Source: Maea johnstoni
Taxonomy: Eukaryota > Annelida > Polychaeta > Spionida > Magelonidae
DNA: 64,000 bases
NCBI GenBank assembly: GCA_963942565.1
Contig: OZ012699.1
Span: forward strand, 26,942,767-27,006,766
Direction of reading: 5' to 3'
In this document: one piece after another, positions 13,570-24,418 of the stretch
Layout of the letters: each line of letters starts with the position of its first letter
Numbering within the stretch: position 1 is the first letter of the stretch
Translations under genes and position numbers: made by a program
Notes under the pieces: model-generated
What the model saw: the letters and a program-made list of their open reading frames with translations, nothing else
Databases searched by the model: none
What the model was told of the DNA's origin: nothing

Positions 13570-14036
13570 TCAGTACTGTTACCCAGCAAATGAAAGTTCA
13601 TTGCATACAGAGCTGCTCTGAACCCAGTATAACTTTAGTTGTTGGGTACACAGCTGCTCTGTACCCAGTATCATTTTAGCTGTTGGGTACACAGCTGCTC
13701 TGTACCCAGTATCATTTTAGCTGTTGGGCACCCAGTATAATTTTAGTTGTTGGGTACACAGCTGCTCTGTACCCAGTATCATTTTAGCTGTTGGGTACAC
13801 AGCTGCTCTGTACCCAGTCTAATTTTAGTTGATAGGGTACACAGCTACTCTGTACCCAGTATCATTTTAGCTGTTGGGTACACAGCTGCTCTGTACCCAG
13901 TATCATTTTAGCTGTTGGGTACACAGCTGCTCTGTACCCAGTATCATTTTAGCTGTTGGGTACACAGCTGCTCTGTACCCAGTCTAATTTTAGTTGTTGG
14001 GTACACAGCTGCTAAATACCAAGTATAATTTTAGTT
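13570..14036. repeat. 42-bp minisatellite upstream of ZNF-A
   Basis: About ten copies of a ~42-bp unit with core GGGTACACAGCTGCTCTGTA. The core is itself nearly palindromic around CAGCTG. Related single or few copies sit upstream of ZNF-C (about 38535-38650) and ZNF-D (about 47525-47675). The array is therefore part of the ancestral duplicated unit and expanded beside ZNF-A. Confidence 0.93.
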
Positions 14037-14225
14037 CATGACTGAAAATGGTCACTTAGAACTTTAAAAAGTCACTAGATACAACTTCCAACCCTCAAGA
14101 GCATGCTAAAACTCCTATAATTGAGCTGCACACCAGTGTATTATGTACTTCCTTACCTAAATATCACACTTTTTTTGTAGTCATTTCCCAATAAAACTGC
14201 TTTTATATTGAGTTTTATTCTGTGA
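14037..14225 (+). mobile_element. Worn partial copy of palindrome-bearing TIR element
   Basis: It begins CATGACTGAAAATGGTCAC, a decayed version of the CATGACAGGATATGGTCAC tip at 44038. It continues with CAACCCTCAAGAGCATGCTA, AAACTCCTATA and TAGTCATTTCC as in the 44038-44449 copy. The palindromic end is missing. Confidence 0.8.
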
Positions 14226-14373
14226 GATTCTTCCTTTGTCTGGTACACTGCCCGTCTGAGTAGTATGTGGTATCTTTAGGGGCTCTATCAAAAATGGAAA
14301 ATTTACTCAAGTATCTACAAGTCATTTTGGTAATCTATTTTCCTTGTTTTGAAAATTTCATCTGCTTTTTCAG

Positions 14374-14495
14374 ATCCATGATGTGACAAGTGCAGCTAAA
14401 AAACTACTGTGTAACTGGATATCACCCTACAGGGGCCAGAATCAATCAAGGTCAAAGTTGAGAGTTCATTTCTGCATCTCAGAGAGGTATATCAG
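14374..14495 (+). other. Conserved 122-bp exon-like block upstream of ZNF-A
   Basis: The block follows a pyrimidine-rich CTGCTTTTTCAG acceptor and ends ATATATCAG/GTGATG style (here TATATCAG|GTGATG). The same 122 bases with the same borders occur before ZNF-C and ZNF-D. One frame is open through all three (IHDVTSAA...KLLCNWISPYR...), but joined to the likely next acceptor (TTCAG near 14816) it meets a stop before the ZNF start codon. A 5' untranslated exon is therefore the simplest reading. It contains TCAAGGTCA, a nuclear-receptor extended half-site. Confidence 0.5.
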
Positions 14496-14867
14496 GTGAT
14501 GGGCTCTACTCTATGAAACGATGGAAGTTATCCAGGGAGCAATCATTTTCCAATACTGACAAGGATTAGTTTCAAGTTATTTACTGAATCATACCTGCAA
14601 CACCCAAACCAAACAAGTCCTATGATTTAAGGGACATCATTACTCTCTAAAAAAAACTTTGAAGGAGCAAAATTACTCAGAAATTAATTGACTCAGATTT
14701 TTTTTGTTGAGTGTGTGTTTGATTTGCATACTATTGTCAAAAACCATAGTAGCCAGACAATGAGGATGCAGGAACATATAGCACAACAGGATTAAATTTG
14801 TGAGTTAATTGTTCAGTAAGGAAGTTTAAGTTAATCAGTGAAGTCTTTGTGATAAAAAGAACTTACT

Positions 14868-16817
14868 ATGTCTTTAGACATGGTAGGTCATAAGGATGGG
14901 CAAGGAGGGGAAGAACCTTATCCTTCTGATGAATGTAATAAATCCTATTCCAAGTCACCCAGTCATCAACCTTCTGTTGATCATGACAAGGCATCCACTC
15001 ATCATGTTGGTTTGGTGCAACAGAAGAGCAATCATCGTGCAAAAAAATCCTTCCCGTGCGATAAATGTGACAAGGCATTCTCGCAGTCTTTTAATCTGGT
15101 AAAGCATAAGAGGATACACAGTGGGGAAAGACCCTTCCAGTGCAATGTATGTGACAAGGCATTCTCATACCCTTCCGATCTGGTAAAGCATGAGAGGATA
15201 CACAGTGGGGAAAGACCCTTCCAGTGCAATGTATGCAACAAGGCATTCTCACAGTCTTTTAATCTAGTAAAGCATAAGAGGATACACAGTGGGGAAAGAC
15301 CCTTCCAGTGCAATGAATGTGACAAGGCATTCTCATACCCTTCGGATCTGGTAAAGCATAAGAGAATGCACAGTGGGGAAAGACCCTTCCAGTGCAACGT
15401 ATGTGACAAGGCATTCTCATTTTCTTCTAATCTTGAACAGCATAAGAAGATACACAGTGGGGAAAGACCCTTTCAGTGCAATGAATGTGACAAGGCATTT
15501 TCAGATTCTTCTACTCTGGCAAGGCATAAGAGGATACACAGTGGGGAAAGACCCTTCCAGTGCAATGTATGTGACAAGGCATTCTCAGATTCTTCTACTC
15601 TGGCAAGGCATGAGAGGATTCACAGTGAGCAATCACCCTTCCAGTGCAATGTGTGTGACAAGACATTCTCACAATCTTCTAATCTGGTAAAGCATAAGAA
15701 GATACACAGTGGGGAAAGACCCTTCCAGTGCAATGACTGTGACAAGGCATTCCCATACCCTTCGGATCTGGTAAAGCATAAGAGGATACACAGTGGGGAA
15801 AGACCCTTCCAGTGCAACGTATGTGACAAGGCATTCTCATTTTCTTCTAATCTGGTACAGCATAAGAAGATACACAGTGGGGAAAGACCCTTCCGGTGCA
15901 ATGAATGTGACAAGGCATTCTCAGACTCTTCTACTCTGGCAAGGCATAAGAGGACACACAGTGGGAAAAAACCCTTCCAGTGCAATGAATGTGACAAGGC
16001 ATTCTCTCGCTCTTCTGATCTGGTAATTCATAAGAAGATACACAGTGGGGAAAGACCCTTCCAGTGCAATGAATGTGACAAGACATTCTCACAGTCTTTT
16101 AATCTGGTAAGTCATAAGAAGATACACAGTGGGGAAAGACCCTTCCAGTGCAATGAATGTGACAAGGCATTCCCATACTCTTCGGAACTGGTAAAGCATA
16201 AGAGGAAACACAGTGGGGAAAGACCTTTCCAGTGCAATGTATGTAACAAGGCATTCTCATATTCTTCTAATCTGGTACAGCATAAGAGGATACACAGTGG
16301 GGAAAGACCCTTTCAGTGCAATGAATGTGACACGGCATTCACAAGCTCTTCTACTCTGGTAAAGCACATGAGGTTACACAGTGGGGAAAGACCCTTCCAG
16401 TGTAATGAATGTGACAAGACATTCCCAGACTCTTCTGGTCTAATAAAGCATAAGAAGATACACAGTGGGGGAAGACCCTTCCAGTGCAATGCATGTGACA
16501 AGGCATTTACACGTCCTTCTGGTCTGAGAAAGCATATGAGGACACACACATCGGAAAGACCTCTTCAGTGTGGTAAGACCTATCAGACATCCTCTTATCT
16601 GAAACAGTGTGAGAAAACACATCAAAGCCTGTCAACTGACAAAATAGAACCACCGTTATCAGATCCAAGGCAATGGATTGTCATTGAAGGACAGTGTGTC
16701 CCAATAAAGCAAGAGTTGGAGCAAAATGCTAGTAGTATATTAGTAAAGCAAGAAACACTTGTTGTTAGAGGACAGTTTTTCCCTATAAAGCAAGAGTTGA
16801 AGGAGGAAAGTGCTTAG
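14868..16817 (+). CDS. C2H2 zinc-finger protein, 18 fingers (ZNF-A)
   Basis: A 649-residue single-exon reading frame, predicted nuclear and DNA-binding. The first ~60 residues (MSLDMVGHKDGQ...) are shared with ZNF-C and ZNF-D, which supports this ATG. Residues ~62-565 form 18 uninterrupted C2H2 fingers of 28 residues (C-x2-C-x12-H-x3-H) joined by HSGERP linkers. Predicted base-contact positions (-1, 2, 3, 6) vary between fingers, for example D-S-T-R, Q-F-N-K, Y-S-D-K and F-S-N-Q, while the framework is almost fixed. One linker reads HSEQSP. A worn half-finger follows, then a tail with two PIKQE and one LVKQE, matching the SUMO consensus hydrophobic-K-x-E. Compared with ZNF-C, one extra base near 16814 brings an early stop, removing about two more tail motifs. 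No KRAB, BTB or SCAN domain. Function is inferred to be sequence-specific transcriptional control, probably repression. Confidence 0.93.
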   Translation: MSLDMVGHKDGQGGEEPYPSDECNKSYSKSPSHQPSVDHDKASTHHVGLVQQKSNHRAKKSFPCDKCDKAFSQSFNLVKHKRIHSGERPFQCNVCDKAFSYPSDLVKHERIHSGERPFQCNVCNKAFSQSFNLVKHKRIHSGERPFQCNECDKAFSYPSDLVKHKRMHSGERPFQCNVCDKAFSFSSNLEQHKKIHSGERPFQCNECDKAFSDSSTLARHKRIHSGERPFQCNVCDKAFSDSSTLARHERIHSEQSPFQCNVCDKTFSQSSNLVKHKKIHSGERPFQCNDCDKAFPYPSDLVKHKRIHSGERPFQCNVCDKAFSFSSNLVQHKKIHSGERPFRCNECDKAFSDSSTLARHKRTHSGKKPFQCNECDKAFSRSSDLVIHKKIHSGERPFQCNECDKTFSQSFNLVSHKKIHSGERPFQCNECDKAFPYSSELVKHKRKHSGERPFQCNVCNKAFSYSSNLVQHKRIHSGERPFQCNECDTAFTSSSTLVKHMRLHSGERPFQCNECDKTFPDSSGLIKHKKIHSGGRPFQCNACDKAFTRPSGLRKHMRTHTSERPLQCGKTYQTSSYLKQCEKTHQSLSTDKIEPPLSDPRQWIVIEGQCVPIKQELEQNASSILVKQETLVVRGQFFPIKQELKEESA

Positions 16818-17506
16818 TTGTATGTTAGTTAAACAGGAAAACCTTGTTGGTAAAGGACAGTGTTTCCCTATAAAGCAAGAGCCAGAATAAAATGCTAGTA
16901 GCATATGAGTAAAATGGGAAAGCCTTGATGTCTGATATAACTGAGATAAAGTAGTACCCAACACACACAAGTGCACAGCCTAAATAATCATCTGGTAATG
17001 CACAGCCTAAATAATCATCTGGTAATGAAAACCACCTTGGTACAGCGCTGGATGGTCACCTTTGTGATATCAGATATCAATAGGACTGACCTAACTGTAG
17101 TGATGGAGGGTTTGGTATTAAGTAGGAGCAATCAATGACATTATAGGATCAGTGGTAGCATTGCAACATTTTATTATAGAGTTAAATGCAATGCAGACCC
17201 CTCAATTAGCCTTTCTAAATCCAAGGAGTCGAGAGACAAATAAATGCTGAAACTGGATTTTTTAAGACATTTTTCGGGCAGGTCAAGCTGACAATTCAAA
17301 ATGCTACATAAATGTTGGAAGGCTCTGAAAAAATGTTTAAAAAGATGTACAAATAGCTAGCACATGTTCTTGACAAACTGTCATAGTGTTCATTCGTTGT
17401 TGTTATGCAGGCTGCAACAAAGGTGTTAATCTGAGAGATAAAATTGGTATAAAAGTTCTATAGCCCTATTTACATGTTATTTTCTGTCTTTTAACCTTTG
17501 TTCTGA
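16818..17506 (+). other. 3' flank of ZNF-A, paralogous to other ZNF units
   Basis: The sequence beyond the stop still resembles the lost tail codons (CTATAAAGCAAGAG at about 16868). Then come shared words such as AATAATCATCTGGTAATG, ACAGCGCTGGATGGTCAC and TATTAAGTAGGA(C/G)CAATCAATG, also found after ZNF-B, -C and -D. The TATTAAG word is the empty site for the piggyBac-like MITE at 43375. No separate gene seen. Confidence 0.8.
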
Positions 17507-17800
17507 ATCAGTGTGAGAAAACACATCAAATGCTGTCAACTGACAAAATAAGGCACCGTTATCAGATCCAAAGCAATGGATCGTTATTGATGGACAGTGT
17601 CTCCCTATGAAGCAAGAAGTGGAGGAAAATGCTAGTAGCACATTAGAAAAACAAGAAAACCTGTTAGAGGACATTGTCTCCCTATAAAGCAAGAGTTGCA
17701 AGAGGAAAACGGCACTATCATATAGGAAAAACTGGATTATCTTGTTTGAGGGTAGTGTCTCCCTAAAGCCTAAAAAGCGATTCAGAGGAAAATGCGTTTA
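17507..17800 (+). pseudogene. Finger-less remnant of a ZNF C-terminal tail
   Basis: It starts in the CAGTGTGAGAAAACACATCA segment that follows the last finger in ZNF-A. It retains GTCTCCCTATGAAGCAAGAA and AGAAAAACAAGAAAACC tail-repeat words, but the frame shifts soon after AAAATA and further stops follow. No zinc fingers precede it. It abuts a second copy of the ZNF 3' flank (17820-18500). This looks like a fifth unit that lost its 5' part by unequal exchange. Confidence 0.85.
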
Positions 17801-18505
17801 GCATATCAGTAAAAACAGGAAAGCCTTAATGTCTGATATAATTGAGATAAACTAGTAATCAACACACAGATGTGCGCAGCCTGAATAATCATCTGGTAAT
17901 TAAAAGATACTCTTTACAGCTCTGGTTGGTCGAGTCTATGATATCTGTTGCCAGAAGGACTACGTTTAGTGGCCAAGAGGGTTTGCCATTAAGTAGGACC
18001 AATTGATGACAATGTAGAATCGGTTGTAGAATTGCTACATTTCATTTTAGAGTTGAGTGCAATGCAAACCCCTTAAATAGTCATTCAAAAGAATTAGTCT
18101 GACAGGTAAAATCAGTATAAAATTCCTTTGGGTCTATTTACATGTCATTTTCTGTATTCTGACCAGTCAAGTTAGAGGAAGCACTGACTGCAATTGATCA
18201 TATTCATTATGTTATTCAATTAACTTCTTATCATCTAAATATTTGCTTAACACAAACGGGCCTGATAAAGTGGTAACAGAATTATACTTTTGCCGTAGAA
18301 GTGCTTTTTGATGCAACATGTTATAGCCACATCTTTTATATGTTTAGGTAGGTCTAATAAAAGTCTTTGAGGACATTTAAACAAAATGGAGAGAAACATT
18401 GTTACACCCTCACAACATGTTTTTGAGAGGTTTGAACATGCGTTTTAGCATTCTCTGAAATATGCTCTAAATACATATGTTCTGTTATCATACATGTATA
18501 CTGGA
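17801..18505 (+). other. Second 3'-flank copy of the ZNF unit
   Basis: Words shared with the flanks of ZNF-B, -C and -D include TCTGTATTCTGACCAGTCAA, TTAGGTAGGTCTAATAAAAG and ACATATGTTCTGTTATC. The last word marks the empty site for the element inserted at 44038-44449. AATAAA at about 18356 could serve as a poly(A) signal. No coding frame. Confidence 0.75.
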
Positions 18506-19501
18506 CCCAACTTATATACCCAAAATCGCTAAAAAAAAAACAATTAAATAAAATTGAATGTTGCCCCGCACCACCCTTACATGCTTTTATTGTTCGGGTA
18601 TGCTTTGGTAAGGCTAAAATCTGACTAAAAATATTCACAAAAAGTAGTTTATTTTGAAGAAACTTATCTGGTGGTAACAGAGTTTTGACATGGGCCAGGT
18701 GATGGAGTTACATTAAAAGATTAACTATGCATCTAACTAAGAGAATGTTGAATTTTTTTATAGATATTTTTTAAGATCATAGATAATCATTCAGCATCAG
18801 AATTTACACTCATGCTACATTCATCATGTATCTTAAAAGAGTCATCAGAAGTTTCTGAAGTGTTCAGCCTGTAGATTACCAACAAGGTTGAAGTGAGGAT
18901 TTTTTTTTTCCGTTCCTAATTTTCCCGTTTTATGTTGTTTTTTTAATTTTAGTATACCAAAGAGTAAACATTAATGAGTAAGGACAAGGATTTCTCCGTG
19001 TTTATTAAGTGCGAACATGTACTGTATTATTTTTTCCTGTGTTGTTTATTCCCGTTTGAAAACATTCGGGAAAAATGGGAAAATAAAACACCGAAAAATT
19101 AGCCATTCTACAGTATTTAATGAAGGTGGCCATATGGCAGAGGTCAATCAACAATAAAAGACACATGTGTGATCCCCCACATGCTGTAACCAGTAGGCAG
19201 AGGGTGGATAGTCTCTGTAAGTATCAATGTATTTGTCATGTTTTAATTCATCTATGGTCATATTTCTATTTCAAACATGTAGAATAGTTATTTAGAGACA
19301 AGTAACCATGCAATCATAAATACATAATTTAATGGAAAGCATGAAAAACCCAGTCAGATTCAAACTTATCCAATGTATGACTGATAGCCTTACTGTTGTA
19401 AGAAACTTAACAAAGAACAGAAAGTATACAGCTATTTTTCCTCCTGATGGCTCTTTCAAAATCATTATCCGATCAGTGATCAGTCAACATACTGTTTTAT
19501 T
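18506..19501. other. Gene-free AT-rich stretch
   Basis: Low-complexity A/T runs and short frames only. Nothing here matched another part of the window or a known domain. Confidence 0.5.
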
Positions 19502-19617
19502 ATGACTAAATGCAAACCTTACCTAAATATCCATGATGAACTACATGAAGGCGTTTGGGTGTGTATCAAGAAGGATACTGGGATGATACATGGTGCCTAC
19601 TGCACCTGTTGTCCTGG
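19502..19617 (+). CDS. Possible exon with SWIM-type CxC motif (partial)
   Basis: An open frame from about 19502 reads ...NIHDELHEGVWVCIKKDTG, then GAYCTCCPG, and stops at a strong splice donor (GTAAGT at 19618-19623). The pattern W-V-x(4)-[DG]-x-I-x(2)-A-x-C-T-C-x(2)-G is how SWIM zinc fingers begin in YqaJ-type and other uncharacterised animal proteins. The matching second half (C-x-H) should lie on a following exon, which I did not find before 22 kb. The 5' border is unknown; the ATG at 19502 may be internal. The gene could be a transposon-derived or host protein. Call rests on a short motif plus one splice site. Confidence 0.4.
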
Positions 19618-20571
19618 GTAAGTATTTTTAACTGGTCATGATTATAACAAGCATATGACTTTAGGGTAGAATGATTCTGTTTAACCCATTCAAATCTTTA
19701 GTGTACACTTCTTGATACTAAAACTATATTTTTGGAAATATTCATTGGAATTTTTTTTTTTTTGGAATTTGTTTATTCAACATGTCAATCTTGTGCATTA
19801 CAATAGTTTCTGTGGCAGATACAATGATGTATTTGTATATCAATATCTATAGTTGTATAATATAAACAAGGAAAGTATATGTTTTAGATATCTAGCGAAT
19901 ACTATTTGAATTGTTGATATGACAAGCAATAAAATTCTAAATCTATATGAAATGTTATTGTTCATTTTTCAAATACACTTGTTAGAAAAAAATACCTTTT
20001 TTCAAATTTTATCTTCCGCCCATCATACATTATCTATATTTCTCTTGATAGTAGAATTTTTTTATTTCTCCTTTAACTGCTGCTATATGTGGTTTTCTTC
20101 CAAATTTCTTTGCATTGTATATAATCTCCTTTGATATTGAAATTATGCTATTAATCCCTAGGGGCTTTTCGTGTTAACCGAGTAATAGTCTCATCTCATT
20201 CATTTGAAAATTGATCTTTTTTCTAGCTTTACCAATCTCACCCTAGATTTCTATAGAATATTACTTTGTTTGATGAGTTACACGTAGGTTCAAACATTTT
20301 TATGGCCTCCATATGATGGAGTGAAGGGCCAATATTTTCACCCAAAATCTGAGAATTATAGTATTTTTTGTACCGTAAAAAGTCAAAGCACTGAACGTGA
20401 TAGCGGTTTTGTCTATCCATTCATTGTAGGATTAACAGTTCTCAATTGTAGAAACTATTTCAAGCAGAAATGTTTATCAGATGCCTAAGAACAACTCTCG
20501 TGAATTTTTACTTTATTCCCAAGTTATCTCAAGGAATGAGAGTAGCAGAAGATACTTTTTAGAGTAATGGG
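19618..20571. other. Gene-free stretch
   Basis: AT-rich sequence with no recognised coding or repeat structure. It would be intron if the 19502-19617 exon is real. Confidence 0.45.
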
Positions 20572-22119
20572 TTACAGCTGATTGCAGCCAAGAATTCTCA
20601 CTATTGTCCTGCTAGTCAGTTCATTCACTTCACCAATAGATTGAAAGACCAGTCCCTGGCTACAAAATTTCAAGTTCTATGTTTAGCCAGTCACTTCCAC
20701 TATAGATATGTTCATTTTGTGGTTAGGAAGTGAGCACTGCTCAAAACAGGTTTAGATGAGGTCCGTAAGGGGTTAGACATAGTACAGATTACCTTGCCCT
20801 TGGCCCATGTGGTCATGGACATGAACAGCTCTCAATTCAGATGTAAGGGTTAAATAAGAATAGGCAGATTTGGATTTCAGATAGAGAATTGCATATCTTA
20901 TGAAGGAAAAGAGACATGACTTTCCAGTTAATCTCAGGTCAAATATGTTGAATACTTGGGCATATAAAGTAATGAAATTGGTTAATGTTATAGTCATTAA
21001 TAAATAAACCTTTAGGTGGTGATGTCACACAAGAAGGTGTAACTCATTTAAAGTAGGGAAATGACATGAAATGAAGAACAATTGAGATCATACTAGATAC
21101 GTTGCTTTATTGTTAATATGCTGTTCTAATAAATTCAATCATGAGTTTTCGAACTTCAAATATGAAAAACAAAGTTAAATATAGATAAAGAGCACTGCCA
21201 AAGGTATACCTGAATAATAGCAATTAGCAAGAATTGGCAACATGATCCTATACATTTCTCAGTCAAAGGATGTTGATTATTTATTTCACAATATTTCCAT
21301 CGAAGAATATAATCCTATATGAATATCCATGCAGATAAGATGCGATGTAAGGTGTAATCGATGTTTAGCGATGTATGGTGTAATCCATTTTGCAATAAGT
21401 CCATGGCTGTCGTAAATCCATTCTGTGGAGGTAATTGCTCAGCTTTATATAATCAAGCCAAAGAAGAGTTCTAAACTCATGCCAGTGTTGTAAGTAATTT
21501 ATGAGAAAATTTCACTTCTGGCTGCTATGGAAAATTTTTATTGATGATATGATATGCCTTCATTTCTATGATGATTTCTAAATTAAAGGAATTCATTTTT
21601 GAGGTTTGTAAAGGGGTTATTTTGATGTTCGGACAGTCTTTCAAGGTGTTGTTAACAGACATAACCAATGTAGCTATTTTGGGATGGCTTTGTATTATTC
21701 TAGGTCATTGGTCACTGTGGCAAAATCAGAAGTTTTGAGGTGGATACAAAAGACAACTGGAGCACAACGGTCCAGTCATGGGTAGGAGATTGGACATTTT
21801 TTACATTTCTATGAAATTGCGGATGAGAAGTATTGTTATCAATACCATTTTTACATGATATTGGTATTATTTTCCTATGCTAACATCAGTAACATGTGAA
21901 GTCGAAATCCAAATTTTCCTACTTGGACCTCATTATGTGTTTAGGAAAAAAAGGAGGTTACCTAACTGGTGTATTCTATGCAAGGAACACAGGTTTTGTA
22001 AGGGCTATTGATAGATCTTATTGGCTGTTCTTTGATTTCTAAGTTCAAGTAAAATTACCTAAGAATAGAAGTGAAAACCAGTTTGATAGCAAAAAGTTCT
22101 TGGTTGCAATCAGCTGTAA
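20572..22119. mobile_element. TIR element, ~1.55 kb, copy 1
   Basis: The 23-base ends are near-perfect inverted repeats: TTACAGCTGATTGCAGCCAA(GAA) at 20572-20594 and its reverse complement at 22097-22119, one mismatch. The left third is repeated at 27234-27775 with the same left tip (for example AAGGGGTTAGACATAGTACA). No transposase frame was seen and no target duplication is obvious. Superfamily not assigned. Confidence 0.7.
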
Positions 22120-22480
22120 TGAGTTCTAGAAATTGTTGACTGGATCTCTACTACATTCAGGAACTGAATGTGATATTTTTAAAATAATATTTGAAACAGT
22201 ATTGTTGGCAGTGTTCTAATTAAAGGTTTGCCTTCAAATTGTATCCCAATTATGCCTTTGCATCATCTAAAGTGGAAGAAATAGTACTTCAAATTTGAAC
22301 TTGACAAACAATGGTTATTTCGAACAAGCAAGCAAATCTTCCACATCAATATCCTTAATTTAATCAGATTTTAAAGCTTTATGGCATCCAGATTAACCCA
22401 TTCATACACCCCTTGCCCAAGGAAAAGCAGGAAAATCCAAGGTAAATACTTGGTCAAAAATCCATTAATGATGATGATAA
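22120..22480. other. Gene-free stretch
   Basis: No gene or internal repeat recognised between the TIR element and the trinucleotide run. Confidence 0.45.
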
Positions 22481-22499
22481 TGATAATAATAACAAAAAC

Positions 22500-22560
<61 letters not shown>

Positions 22561-22578
22561 TGAAAATAATAATAATGA
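22481..22578. repeat. (AAT)n microsatellite
   Basis: An AAT/ATA trinucleotide run of roughly 90 bases with minor interruptions. Poly-Ile, poly-Leu and poly-Asn frames across it are artefacts. Confidence 0.95.
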
Positions 22579-23855
22579 TGACAGTAATGATAATAACTAG
22601 CCGGCCACCATGCACAGACGGGTTAAGTTCGAAATCATTCTTTGCTATCCTTGTCATTATGCTCACCAATTTTGAAGACTTCCTAAAATGCACGACGTTT
22701 CAAACTAAGAAAATGGCAGCGGCAAGATCTGGTGTTACAGTTAACCTGCCCCAACTGAAAATCTGTTGAAACAACTTGGAAAATCTCCCCGGCCCAAACC
22801 CTTTATTAAGCTATGCATGTGCGGGATCACTTAAATTCTAGTATGTTTAAACTATCTGAGAAATTTTAATCTCGGGAGGTAAAATTTGTTATTAGAAATT
22901 ACCTGCAGGTTGTGGAATTTCCTTAGAAATATATATGTGGGTGGGGAGAGATTTTCATGGTGGAGTGAACATATCCTAGAAAAAATCATACTCATGGAGG
23001 CAGATTTCCTAGGGTTGGGCATTTTTTTGTGGGGGGGGGGGGGGGGCAGATTTCCTGTTACACAAGTAGAAACTGTTTCAGAAAATTATGAAAAAATAAA
23101 AAGAAACAGTAATGGTGGGCAAAGAGAATAACAAAATAGCAAGAGAAAGCAAATACATATGTGATGCAATACTAAATGCAACACAGATTAAGCAATAATG
23201 TAAGTAGAAGCTTGCACACAAACAAAAAAAACATGCAAATAAAGAAATTTTGGATGCAAGAGAGAGAGAGAGATTTATGAAAAGACTTTCAATACAGGAG
23301 AGAGCATTGAGAAAAGGAGGAAAAATGCTGGAAATTGAGAAAACAAAAAAGTAAATAAATGAAAATCAGAGAGACTATATACAGCATAAGCAGAAAAAAG
23401 GGAAAAAGGAGAGGACAGAGAGAAGACAATCACCACAAAACATCAAAACTTGAGTGTGAGTGCTCCAATATTGAACTTGCAATAATTGATTGCTATGGTA
23501 TTAAACACAATCGCAAAGGCAGGCATATTCGGGGCGAAAAAATATATAAATGATTACAGCAAAACTTTATAAACATCTTAAAGACAACAGTATACTGCCA
23601 CAGTGGCATTCAAAATAGTGTCTAATGTCAAAGTGGGTACGAGTTCTACTAATGCAGGAAGATTAAGAGGGAAAAAGAATTTAATCAGTCAGAGAATTCA
23701 TAAAGTTTAAAATAGAGGGAAAGAATCAGCTTTTGATGAACTAAAAATATAGGGAGTTTAGAAGAAAATAAGAGAGAGTATCAGCTGAAACAATAAACAA
23801 AATCAGCAGAGAGAGTAAACATGAAGTTAGGAAGTTTAAAAGAGAGAATCAGCTT
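22579..23855. other. Gene-free stretch with G-run and purine-rich part
   Basis: Contains a run of ~18 G at 23029-23046 and an (AG)n run at about 23262-23273. A long purine-rich segment (23080-23850) has only short frames. No recognised genes. Confidence 0.5.
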
Positions 23856-23859
23856 TTAA

Positions 23860-24058
23860 CCCTTCCAATGCTGAAGCTTATTTCAGCCAAAGCACTTGGA
23901 TGTATTTTTTTCAAAATCGCCTAAACCCTGTCATGTTGGTATTCATTGGATAGTCCTCTTTGGGTACTCTCAGATGAGTACCCATGTGCCATGGTTTCAG
24001 TGATTTTTCAGGTCCTTAGCATCATTTTGATTGGTCAGATAAGTTACCATCATCAGGG
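23860..24058 (-). mobile_element. piggyBac-like MITE, copy 2
   Basis: Flanked by TTAA on both sides (23856-23859 and 24059-24062), with CCCTT on the left and CAGGG on the right tip. Orientation is opposite to the other three copies (TGTTGGTATTCATTGGATAG is the reverse of their CTATCCAATGAATACC). About 199 bp, non-coding. Confidence 0.85.
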
Positions 24059-24062
24059 TTAA

Positions 24063-24372
24063 TGACTTATAAGATACAGGGAGTTATAGATACATTATAT
24101 CTTGTTGTATGAAATACATTGTGTAAAAATTGAATCATATTGTATGAGATACATTTTTAACAATTGCATCATTTCATTGCCATTGGCAACAGGACCAGTG
24201 AAACAATTCTTTTGCTAGAAAATACTGTAAATGCACAAATTTGAAAAAGCAGAAACCTTTCAGGGCCATCTAGAGACCAAAATTGAACAACCCATGGTGG
24301 CAGCAGAACTCCACAGGCCCGAGGAATTCTTGAATCTTTTACCATATGTCCCAAATGGGTATCAATATAAAG

Positions 24373-24418
<46 letters not shown>

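Noticed and set aside
14868-16550. Regular 84-base repeats resembling a CRISPR or minisatellite
   Set aside because: The repeat is the codon pattern of C2H2 fingers with Cys/His at fixed positions; eukaryotic context.
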